DNA from: Corydoras sp. C115
Lineage: Eukaryota > Chordata > Actinopteri > Siluriformes > Callichthyidae
Direction of reading: 5' to 3'
NCBI GenBank assembly: GCA_019802505.1
Contig: JAFMOC010000312.1
Coordinates: forward strand, 195,001-259,000
DNA: 64,000 bases
Part shown: positions 23,899 to 35,963 of the stretch, piece by piece
Layout: each line of letters starts with the position of its first letter
Position numbering within the stretch: the first letter of the stretch is position 1
Program-made: the position numbers and the translations under genes
Notes under the pieces: generated by a model
Told to the model about the DNA's origin: nothing
What the model saw: the letters and a program-made list of their open reading frames with translations, nothing else
Database searches by the model: none

Positions 23899-25186
23899 GC
23901 CGCAGTGCTATTGTGCGTCAGGTGTTTCTCTTTCTGTTTAGGGCGTGTCTTCTGGTTACCTGAGGGCGTGACGTAGCCTCCACCGCGTCACCTGAGTGGG
24001 GCTGGTTTCAGAGCAGAAACGAGGGCCCCTCCGTCACTGTGCCCTACATAGTGCACAAAGTGATAACTCGAGTGCTGGGTTAAGTGCACTGCGTGGAAGA
24101 CTTGATGCCACCGGAGACGAGCAGACGAGTTTAAAGACGCAAATCTTTGAGATCCGAGCTCGAGGGAATCTCCACCTTGTTTTAATAGAATGTTGTAGTT
24201 GTGAAGTCGATCGTAAAATAATCCAAAAATCATTCATCTCTATTTAACTGTTTAAACGGTTATGATGCACATTAGGCAATCTGTTTCCAACATTAAGTCA
24301 CATTTCATATGTTCATAGACTTTAATTCTAGGATTGCGAGCCAGGACCTCTAATTCAACCTCTCCTTTTTACAGCAGCACTTCAAAATATTATATATATA
24401 TTTTTTTTTCAGAAGCATAGAAGCTGTTATTACTGCAAATGGACCACCTTTGTTCTTTGTGTCTTTCTCTGTGGAGCTTGCATGTTACGTGTTTTTATGT
24501 TCTTCTACCAACATAGAAGTTTTCTTCCCAGGTTTTGGCCTCTGAAGTATGTGCACTACATGTGAAGATCATTACTGTGAGAGACTGGTTGTGTTTGTTC
24601 ATTGTAAGCACATGTCCTGGAGGTGTCGTGTGGGTGTGGTTTTGACTGCATTTTTCAGTAATTCACTTCATACAGCTACCAGCTTTGATGTCCTACATAA
24701 CAATAACACTCACATTACATAAACTATATAATATCACAGAATGTCAGAGGTGATGATTACTGCACACACAAAGTGGTTTTCTTTAAGTGCAGCTTGCATC
24801 ATGTAGCTTGCAGCTTGTTCATGATTGTTTTTTATTTTTTGGAAAGTCAACAGCAATAGTAAATGTTCTGCCAACATTCCATTTAAACATGTTTTTTTTT
24901 TTTTTTTTTTTACACATAACTCTCCACATACAACGCAACCTGAAATATGCAAATGAAGAACACCCATGAACATTAAGCAAAGCAGGTAAATGTTCAGCGC
25001 AAACACGAGATTAAATATACAACTAGATACTAGAAAGTGAAATTCAGAAAATAGGCATCAAGCATAAATAACAACGTAATAAAGGTGTAATTACACATGT
25101 TTTATTTAATTAGATAATTACAATATTGTTTTAATGTTTTGTTTTACTTATCCAGTTTATCCAGCTGTTCATTTAAACCTAATGTG

Positions 25187-25187
<1 letters not shown>

Positions 25188-25236
<49 letters not shown>

Positions 25237-25259
25237 GTTATTATTATTATTATTATTAT
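25188..25259. repeat. (TTA)n microsatellite
   Basis: About 24 TTA units with a single G interruption. It produces the polyleucine frame visible here, which should not be read as coding. Confidence 0.95.
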
Positions 25260-25948
25260 CGAGAGTGCCTGGCTGCATTCGAACCTATCCCAGCACTGAC
25301 AGAACACTAAAAAGGCACTTAATAAACTCTTGACACACAGTGTCCTGTAGAGTGCAGCGCTGTGACTAAATTCACACTGCAGTGGATTTTAATCTTCAGA
25401 CTTCAGTTCCACTTCTGTGTTCCACTTTAAAGTTGTCTTGCAACCAGTTTAGCACACTTCAGATAAATTTGTTTAATGAGTTTAATTAGGAAAAGTTAAA
25501 AAACAACATAACCAGCAGGTTATTGTAACTCATGGACCAGGTGGTACAGTTTAGCTTGGATTAATTTAAAGAAGCAAAAAGCAACAACAGAAGCAAAAAC
25601 AATCAGGTAAATGCAGGTTAAATAAAAAGTTCCTTTGTGTCAGTATTAATGGTGCAGATTTGGACTGACAGTACCATTGTCACAGTAAATCATTTTTGCC
25701 TTGTTTTTCTTATATGCTTTTTGTGTGGAGTTTTTGCATGTTCTTCCTGTGTCTGTATATATGTGAGTTTCCTTTGGGAGCTCTCGTTTCCTCCTCAATT
25801 GCCCCTAGGTGTGAATGAATCTTCGCTGGTAACCTGTCCAGGATGTTTCCTGTCTTTCATCCTATGAATGCTGGTTTGGCTCCAGCAATCCTCTGCCACC
25901 CCAGGTTAAATATGTGGCTTAGAAATTAAAAGACGCACGAAATAGTTT

Positions 25949-26447
25949 TGTAGCTCCCTCCGATTTAAAGTCGACAGCACAAATATTCTTGTCAATACTG
26001 ATTAGGTTTATTCTTGAGTTTGTACCTTAACCTTGTACATAACCTCACACCCAACCGTAAGAACTGTAACATAAATCACATAAACAAATATACAATGAGC
26101 AATTTCTACATTGTAAACTCTTAATCTTAAGAATGACCCTTTATGGTTTAACCACACGAATTTACAGCTTGCTTTAGAACCGTAATTACATATCAATTCA
26201 CCTTAATGCTAGAAAAGGTGAAAAAAAAAACTTTACGTAAACATAATTGGTACACTAACAGAACTCAAACCTCATTGGCTGAATAAATATCAAAGAGAAC
26301 TATAGTTATAGACTTTGGAACGTTTACAAACATGGTAACCATGGTAATTAACGTTGTCAATGTTCTTTAAGGAACAGAAGACAATTTTATACAATTTAAC
26401 AAACTTTAAACCAATTAAAATATAAACTGCTCATATAGGGAGTTACA
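25949..26447 (-). repeat. LTR-like interspersed repeat, copy 2
   Basis: About 499 bp. The ends form a short imperfect inverted repeat, TGTAGCTCCC on the left and GGGAGTTACA on the right, giving TG...CA termini. On the minus strand an AATAAA lies about 70 bp before the 3' end. It matches 8880-9196 in reverse orientation and keeps the about 170-200 bp missing there. I could not find a matching target duplication in its flanks, and there is no coding region. A solo LTR is the best guess; a MITE is the alternative. Confidence 0.65.
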
Positions 26448-26703
26448 AGTCATGTAATAAACACTATAATCTATTATAAGTGTTCACGATTCGCAAAAAT
26501 ACAATAACCAGTATGTTCTATTTTTAGCATTTTGTCATTAATAAAATTACATTTATTATTAGTTTTATTGTATTAATAAAAAAATACTATACCTTTATTG
26601 TAAATTGTAAAAACATATAATCACTTCTTATTTTTGTTTTATTTCGGTTTTTTTTTTTTTGTTGTTGGATTAAAAATAAACATAATTAAATCAAAGCCGA
26701 CCG

Positions 26704-27058
26704 ATTAAAGCTTATTGGCTTATTGGTTTTAAAAGGCCCGCCCCTGTGCGACGTGATTGGCCGCACGGCTCGGGGGGCGCGCGCCCGAGCGCGTTGACGA
26801 GGCCGAGCCTGGGTTCTTGTCAGGGCGACGGTTTTGCGCACGGCTCGCTCCAGCACGGCTCGCGCCAGCCCCCCGGTTCTCTGTGAGGCGTTCTGTGGAA
26901 CGCGGCTTTTATTTCGCGTCGTCTGTCCGAACGCGGCGCTCTGTCTCCTGACCGCTTCGTCGCCACAGTGAGGACTTTGGAAATGGACTGAGACGCGGCG
27001 TTTTGAGGGAAAAAAAACAGAGCGAGACTCCCGCGGACAAAGCGGCTCGAGCCTGAAG
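26704..27058 (+). promoter_or_regulatory. dennd5b CpG-rich promoter and 5'UTR
   Basis: A strongly CpG-rich block immediately precedes the dennd5b start codon. Visible elements in order are two ATTGG (CCAAT) motifs within 26713-26726, a TTTTAAAAGG stretch at about 26727-26736, a GC box CCCGCCCC at 26738-26745, and ACGTGATTGGCCGCAC at 26751-26766, which combines an ACGTG core with another CCAAT box. The transcription start is not determinable from sequence alone. Confidence 0.6.
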
Positions 27059-27176
27059 ATGAGCGCGAGCGGCACCGCGGCGTCGTGTCGCTTCGCCCAT
27101 TACTTTGTGATCTGTGGACTGGACGCGGACACGGGCCTGGAGCCGGACGCGCTGGCTGGTACGACCGTTAATCCTT

Positions 27177-27243
<67 letters not shown>

Positions 27244-27409
27244 AGAGGTCGCGAAAATCTCAGATTGACGTCGGAAACGAGAGACGCTGTGTCTGAAGCA
27301 CGCCAGGTTTCGCTTGTGGGATTATTATTTATTCATTCATTATTCATTCAATCGTCCATAATCTTCCTCTTTATCCTCTATTAGGGCCGGGGGGGGGGGG
27401 GGGGGGGGT

Positions 27410-27452
<43 letters not shown>

Positions 27453-30400
27453 CCAGGGGAGAACGGTTCGGGCGCCGGGCAGATACACCCAGGACAGGGG
27501 GGCAATCTATCGCTGGACACACACTCACTCACATACACACACTCTATATGGGGCAATTTGGAGAACCCAATTGACTTGATCCATGTTTTTTGGACTGTGG
27601 GAGGAAACCGGAGAACCCGGAGGAAACCCACGCGGACACGGGGAGAACATGCAAACTCCACCCAGATGAGGATTAGAACCGGGAATTTTTAAACAACGCA
27701 ACTTTATTTATCACAGCTATAGACTCCATGTTTGTCATTGCAGTATACAGTATGTTGTGTTGATCTGTATTTGTAAACAGGGACTCGCTGGTTAAAGGTG
27801 AAGTAATTGGGTTAAATCTCAGCACTGTCAGGTTGGACTTTTGAGCACAGACATTAACCCCCGATGATTCCAGCTGTCATTTCTGCACATGAGGTCACTC
27901 CGCATGAAGATTAAACTGTGTAATCTGACCTGACCTGTTAAATACTCTGATATTTAGTTGAAAGAGGACAGTGATGGTTTAGGGAGACGGGGGTATAACA
28001 TGGCTCCTGCTGGGCTGCCGAGCAAAGCCGAAACACAGCAACCCCAGGTTTAGATGATTTTAATGATACAAAAATGTCGTTGCTTTATTAAATGTTGAAC
28101 ATAAACATAAACGCACATCATTTTATGGCCAGATAGTCAAAAAAGGCTAATACACTGTATAGTTATTTTGTAAAAAATAATAAACAGTATTTATTTTTAT
28201 TTATATTTATGTGCATAAGGTTAGAAATCCAATACTGTTGGAAGGTTAAAACATGATCTGCAAGATGGAATTAAACAATCTTATGGACTGTCAGTATTTA
28301 AAAAATAATCTAAGATATGCATTAGAATAGCTTTTAATTTACATATTCCTGAGACTTGGATTCATGCTGTTTTATGAGTGACAGGATGATGAGGACTGAA
28401 CCCAGCTGTTACACTACAGCATTTATTTATAACACACAGAATTATGAAAAAATTACTTTAATTTCTATAATGTGATTAGAAAAGTAGCTTTCTGATAAAC
28501 ATCACAGCCCGGGCCCTATAGTGCACTGTGTGCATCACATTTTGATGGCTTTTCAAGAAATAATAAGACTCTGCAATCAATTTACTCTTTTTAAAATAAA
28601 GAGAGCTTAATTGAGGTCAAACCAGTCCTGTTGGAGCACAAAAATACTTTCCCTAAACGATACAGTTGGCCAAAATACACGACTAGGTGCTTGATTTCAT
28701 TAATCTGTGTCGGTGGGACTGAATGAAACCCCTGGATTTCGCTGGTTAATAGGTGTGTCCATATAATTTTAATGAGAATATTCCCACATGTTGTCTGGTA
28801 TTTATGTGGATGAGAAGATGTGGTGGAGATATTGACGCTGGTGTAAGACTTTATTTCATAATAGATAATGCGCAGACTAATCCTATTGAGAGTGGCGCAA
28901 ATGTGGTTTAGGCAAATACAATCCTACAGAAAGCACTCAGAAGGATTGCATATCTAATATTAGGTCTTCATTCCAGTGCAGAAGCACTAAACCTCACGAT
29001 TTGGGAATATTCTCGATCCGCGTGTCTAATGGATCAATAACTCCAGGTGTTTCATTATAGTATTGTGGTTTGCGTTTAAGTTCAAATTAAAAACCCAACC
29101 TAATCTAAAAGTTTATCTTTTGTTTTATTAGCTGTTCCAGATGAGATGTATGAGAAAAGGGAAGGGAGAAGGAGGGTTCTCCTGATGAGCAGCCATGTAT
29201 TTCTGTCTAAGCAGGCGGCTGGGTTTCCTCTCTTTTATTGTGAAGGCCCATTTCCTGTTAATCACCTCCCTGTCCCTGCATGACTGAACACATGCCTTTA
29301 GTCTTCTATGATCACAGTGATCTTCTCCCACGACCAGGTCTTTGCTTTTTATCTAGATTGATTAATTCCCCGTTTTATTTTTGTCATTTGGCTGAATTTC
29401 TCGCTCAGGTGTTTTACATTCGGACGACTTTATTTTATACAGGTCCTGTCCTAAATCTCTGTATAGAATGTTAAAGCTGTGTAATTTAAGCATATGTTGG
29501 CTTGTTTATATATCGAACAATAGATCTGTTAAGGTGTCGCACTTGAGACAGACGTGAGCATATGGCTCAGATCGGACTCGAGCATCTGTTTGTGTTTGAG
29601 ACGTTCCTGCGACAGTTTTGAGCTCCTTCTTCAGTCTATAAGACTCTTAGAGTGCTGTTCTAAATCCATATGGATTCTTCACTGCATTAAACACTCATAC
29701 ATTTATAATGATGATGATACCTGCAGCAGGTTCATAACGATGTAGCACAGTGTACATCTAACTTGCTTTACTATTAATATTTAAATCTCAGCCATACTTC
29801 CTGCTGAGCTGATTTCGGACCGGCTCCGTGCCTCATGTGGAGCCCTGACCGCGTGACGTGGTACATTTCCATAGATGCGGTGTAGTCTGATGCGCTGCGC
29901 TGCAGTGTCGCGTTACTTGGCGTCTTTAGCGCATGTTATCGTCTTTAAGGTGTGTGACCTACAGAGTGCACTTTCTAGCTGCTCGTGAGAAGTTCCCAAA
30001 TTGAATATTCCAGAGTGACTCAACTTGCACTAGAAATGCAAAGTGGATTGTTACAGAGCTTCCTGGCACAGAACAAGGTGGCAATGCAAAGACGCCTCAA
30101 GGGATTTAGTCACAGCATTTAAATCAGATACACAGCAGGGATAGGGGGAACTATTACAGCTGTTCTACATAGACTTTTGACATTTTATTTAAACATAAAA
30201 ACCCATTTAAATGGTCCCAGCGATGGATTGGCGCCCTGTCCTGGGTCTATCTGCCCAGCGCCCGAAACTTTCTCCCCTGGATGGGCATGGGGAACCCCAC
30301 CGTGACCCTAATGGAGGGTAAAAGCAGGATAATGAATCAATGAATAATAAATAGTTAAGCAAAATTAGCTTGGTGAAAAGAAGAAATAAGCCTGAAACGT

Positions 30401-33018
30401 ATGGGTTTCCATAGTAACTGTGCTGCTGTTACGTAAACCATTTAAATTGAATGTTTGCTATTTAAGTATAGATTCCAAACACAATGCACCAGATTTGTAT
30501 TAAGACGAAAACAGTTTAGCTTAAAGTGAAAAGCTGAGTCTTTTTCCCAGCAGGTTCGTTAGAGATGAGTTTATACTCGTCCAACAAAGCTGAACCCTCC
30601 ACCTGCCCTGCAGCGCCTGCCGGTGGACGATCATTCTCGGTGATTAATAGCGTACTTGCTTGCTTATGACATGAATGTTAACAATCCTGTGAACTTATGC
30701 TTCGTATCAGAGAGGCAGAGGACCGGCTTTTTGTTTGGTTTGTAACAATATATGAGCAAAAGTATCGGGACACCCGCATATTAAACCAACTGGAGCTTTT
30801 ATGACCTCCCAGTTCAGTCCCCCTCCCCATCACAACCGCCATAACTGGTACAAATTACAGAGTGTAAAGGTCATGTCTGTTATTTGAGTCTCGTGATTTA
30901 AGCATTTGCAGCCGCAGTCTTTGTCTTCTCATGCGACCGTGCTCCGTACAGGCATTGTGAAATTGAAGCACGTCAATTTTACACACTGTGTTCTCAGAAC
31001 CCTCAGAGGTTTCATTTTTATAGGAAGTCAGTTGCACCTGGTTCACTGTCAGCATCATGGGTCCCACTCTTTTTACATCAGCATCCAGTATTTAAATATC
31101 TGTATCACCTGCTTCACCAGTTTTTTTTTTAGTAAATTCCGTTTGGCCCAACTTACTGCTGCGTGAGTCCTGCGATACCGGCCGTTAAATTGACCGAGAC
31201 CTTCGGATTAATCGCAGCTGTTTGTAAATAGTGCCTGTTTACAGTTTCACTGAGTGTGTAGCAACTCAAACCAGCTGCAAATGCAGTGAAGCGACTAACT
31301 GGAACCTCAGGGTGGTTTCAAAACACACAGATGCAGAAATTCATCATGAAACTATCTGTTTAAAATATTAAAGAATATTCTGCACTTCACAAACAGGGAT
31401 GCTCCTCATGTGAGATGTGTTCTATGATGCAGTTAGGGCTTCTTTCATATCCACAGCTGACCACCGCTTCCTTTTATGGACCAGCTGTGGAGTTCCAATG
31501 TCTCTCAAATGAAAAGGACCTCAGTCTCCCCACAGTGCATCCATCGTCATGTTTAATTATTTATAGAAACATGAATACATAGAGAGAGAGAAAGCGTTTT
31601 GTGTGTCTGCATGTGATTGACATTTAACAGCATGGCGTCTTTGGAAACCTTTACAGCTGCAGACTGTATTGATCTGTGTTATGATTGTGATGATGTAATA
31701 AATAGATTGAGGGAAATTACAGTGCGTTGGAGGAAACCCTGATGGCATGAATTAGAATTCCAATGTTTTAATATCAGACCTTCAGTCCGTCACTGCGCAT
31801 CACTGAAAGGTGGCGGATCACCATCCACATGTTGCTGTATATTTTTGTATTTAGTTTTGTATTTATTAATTCTGTAGTTGTATGGCAGCTATGATCCTCT
31901 ATGTTGCTGTTATCTGTACTAACCATGGTATATAAACTTTTTATATGTTATATATTAGTACATTATTACAAACTAATCTCGGTGGACTGGTTTCTGAAGT
32001 TACGATCTTTTATATGACCGTCTGAGTGCTGCTTATGTCGACTTTGTTCAGAGTTCCAGCTCATCAGGTAACCTGTGTCCTTAGATAAGACTGTGCAAAC
32101 ACCATCAGCATACTTTACATAATCCTGATTTGTTATTAAAATCATTTTGAATTCTGAATGGTGCCAGTGTCCTCCCTGAGCTGGCTCGGGAAATTCACAG
32201 TGAATGTCCTTAAGTTTCAGTACAGGCCTCAGGGAGGGTCAAACTGAACACAGGGAAACACCTTGGCACAAATGCAACGCCTGTGTTTGTTATTACGGCG
32301 TGAATTATGAGCTGAATGCTAATGGAACACGGTCGGTGTGCTCCATGCTGATCAGCCTTGTCGAGCCATCACTGATTACTTTAGTATGGATCAGTGGAAA
32401 GATGCCAGTTCCTCAGATTCCTCACCGAGCTCGGCAGGCGGTGCTCTTTGGAAACGTGTGCGGGGCTCTGCTCTTAGAGCCTGATGTTATGGAATAGATC
32501 TTTAATAATGTAAGAACAAGGGTTTCGAATGCACATAAGCTGGACGTTGGGATTGATGTAGACAAAGACATGCAGCTGTGTTACGTAAGGCTGGCGCTGA
32601 TTGACCCGAATGCCTACGAGGCTCTGTGTGCTGTCACTTTTCTTTTTTTTTTTTTTGTGTTTCAAGGCTACACAGGCCATGAAGAAAGAACAGATTGGTT
32701 CTAATAGTGACACTGTCACCATTATACTGCACGACTTTCCCAGCTGACTCGTTTTATTATGGTTCTGGGTTTTGTTGGAGTAAGCGCCCGTGTTTTGTTT
32801 CGTGTAAATCTTGAAGCGTTACGGTTTCAGTAGTTTAAAGGTTTCTGTAGAACACTGAACATGGAATGTAGTTGCATCTGCTCATCCTGTACTCACCACA
32901 TTAACCTGCTCAGGCCTGAAGCTCATCATGTTTCGTTCTCACAGTCATCAGCTCTTAATTTCATTAGTTTGTGTCTCCATCTGTTTGTTCTAATGTTTGC
33001 ATTTGTGTGTGTGTGTGT

Positions 33019-33054
<36 letters not shown>

Positions 33055-35926
33055 ATGCATGCTTCATGTTCCATCTCAGCATTGTATCAGTGGCTAGAGG
33101 CAGATCGGCAGGGCAGAGACCCAGAGACTGAGGCTGCAGGTAAACACCATTCTAATGCACATCATCAATAATCCACTGACTCTCATTTTTTCCCCCCTCT
33201 CTTCTGTTTCCTGCTCCACTCTCTCTCTAATGCACCTTTCCCACGTCCTCCAGTGTTATTATTCCATCCCTGCCCTCTGGTTGTTATTTTCTGCTCCAAA
33301 CTTGTTCCTGTGCATCAGCTTCCACTTTGTTTGCTGCTGTAAATATTCTGTGTTCTGCTGCCGCACGTTGTGCAGATATGTCTGAGGCATCGGACCTTGT
33401 TTTTGTTTATTCAGCTTTCGCCGTCTCTCTCTTTATTTCCCTCCCACAACATCCCTGGGAGAGCTGAACAGAGTAAAGAGGATTAGCTCTCGATGTTGAG
33501 CCACGTTTATGATGCATCACATGTCTCGCTGTCCTCATTCTGATTTCTGAGTAATGCATCGCAGAGAAACATCAGAGTCTGATCAGTGAATGAGTTCTGC
33601 TTTTAATCATACGACTTCATGATGTAGAACCAGAGACACGCCATAGTGTTCCAGAGTGTTCTCAGTGGTTTTCTGCTCTAAATAATGTTTTCTGTCTTCA
33701 GGTGAGAACTTGGACCAGAGTCCACTAAAACGGACCTTCAAATCCAAAGTGCTGGCTCATTACCCTGAGAGCATTGAGTGCAACCCCTTTGATCAGGATG
33801 CTGTTAACATGGTGTGTAGCACATTGTTTGTACATACACACACTTATAATCAGCATGTAGAGAGTACAGAATATTAAACTATTAATAATAATAATAATAA
33901 TAATATTAATAATAATAATGTAAAAAGATTTAATGAGAATGTAATTGTAGGTATAGTGTATATGCATATAATATATTTATGCACAACTTTATTCAGGTTA
34001 TACTGACAGTGTTGTGTTGTTGAACAGCTGGGTCACTGAGCTGCAGTGATTTTTAGTAGATTAGAGCATCAGGTTTGTTTCCAGCTTCATCACAGAAACT
34101 CAAATGCACGTCCTCACTCTCTGCACGCAAAAAAAAAAAAAAAAAAAAAGGCCAGCATGCGAGTTAGAGTTACCGTCCCGGGGCATTTGGACGTAACGGG
34201 ACACTCTGACCCGACGCTCGGATGCTGCAAGGTCATTTTTTTCCATACACGTCGTAAACAGAAGCCTGACACTGCAAATGGAAGCATCAATTATTCAGCT
34301 TTCCTCAGCGTCAGCGCCGTGGAAGCCCTTTGTGCACATTCTCTCAGTCTGAAAATAAAACACCTGAGCTGGGCCGTTTCTTCAGCTGTGAGGTCAGCAC
34401 ACACGCTGCCCCGACCAATAGGTGTTGAGGAGAGACCCTCAGAGCTATGAAGACTTATTATTAAGGATTATTATTATTATTATTATTATTCGGATATATA
34501 TTTTTATATATATATAGTATATTATTATTTACATACATAGCCAAATAAAAACAAATATAGTGTGGATTTTTTATTTTAAGCTTCATATTGATTGCAAAAT
34601 AACTCGATTGGTGGTAATTTATTGCTCTTACGCCCACTAGATGGCAGTGTGAGGTCCACCGGTGGAGAATAGCTATTCTTCAGTAATTTTGCCCTGCGAA
34701 GGATAAACTTTACGAGAGTTTTAACGGAATAAAATAGTTTTCAGGTTTATACGAGGTGCTTTGTGTCGTATGTGTATTAATGTCTTTAAAACACGACGGC
34801 TTATCTCTGATGCCTTAAGCCGACAGTTTGGACTCTAACTCCTCCCCTCGGGTCTTTCTCCACCTTTTCAGCTCTGTATGCCCAAAGGGCTGTCGTTCCG
34901 CACGCAGCGCGACGGCCTCGGTCCTCAGTTCCACTCGTTCCTCATCACGCGTGAGGACGGTTCTCGGACCTACGGTTTTGTACATACGTTCTATGAAGAG
35001 GTGACCAGCACTCAGATCCGCTCAGCCATGCAGACCCTGCACCAGATGCACCATGCCGAGCATGCTTCCTCCCACACCTGCACCTCCTCCTCCTCCTCCT
35101 CCTCCAGTATGGACTCTTTAACCAGCAGCTCCGACGAGGCCGAGTCTCTGTCCTCTGCCTCCTCCGTGGGTCGGCGGTGCTGCCCTGGCTCAGGGTACGA
35201 CTCTGAGCGCGACACGCTGTACGTCTCGAAAGCGCTCTGTCTGATCACGCCCATGCCGTTTATGCACGCGTGCCGGCGCTTCCTCTGCCAGCTGCACCGT
35301 GCGGTCACAGCCCAGCAGCCTCCCCCCCTCCCCCTGGAGAGTTACATCCACAACATCTTGTATGAAGTCCCGCTTCCTCCCCCCGGGCGCTCCCTGAAGT
35401 TCCATGGCGTTTATGAGCCCATCGTGTGCCAGAGACCCGGACCGGCCGAGCTCCCGCTGGCGGATTTCCCTCTGGCCGATGCCTTCCAGATGCTGGGGGT
35501 CGAGAACCTGGTGCAACTCTTCACCTGCGTTCTCCTCGAGATGCAGGTCCTGCTGTATTCACAAGGTAAACTTTAGACTCAGAACCATGTGATCCATGTT
35601 GGTTTGTTTTTTGTAGAACGAACATGTAGTGAGAACAGACCATGTGTTATTTACAGCCAATCAGCATCTGTTTGTTAATTAATCTCTCTGGAGAAAAAGT
35701 CTGGAGCACAGATGCTCATCCATGGCCCACTTTTGGCTTGGTGCATCACGACCCTTGTAGACTGGATGACTTCAGGTCTACAACACGGGTGTTAACATCT
35801 AAAAACATTAGTATTGATCATTTTAAAAGCCACTATGGAGGGATGTGAGAGGAACAGGATGCTGACGTCTGCACTAAATGTTTAAATTATCCACTGATGG
35901 ATTCTGATGACGTGATTGACTCTTCT

Positions 35927-35963
<37 letters not shown>

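Larger units (their letters stand above)
23846..26700. other. intergenic region upstream of pkp2 and dennd5b
   Basis: pkp2 (minus) and dennd5b (plus) diverge from this roughly 3 kb region. It holds a (TC)n run at about 23862-23897 in the pkp2 5' leader, a (TTA)n microsatellite at 25188-25259, poly-T runs near 24893, and the second LTR-like copy at 25949-26447. No exon is recognised; the short frames here are low-complexity or repeat-derived. Confidence 0.6.

Noticed and set aside
26686..27075. 129-codon minus-strand frame over the dennd5b promoter
   Set aside because: Antisense to the CpG-rich 5'UTR, arginine-rich by composition, no family resemblance.
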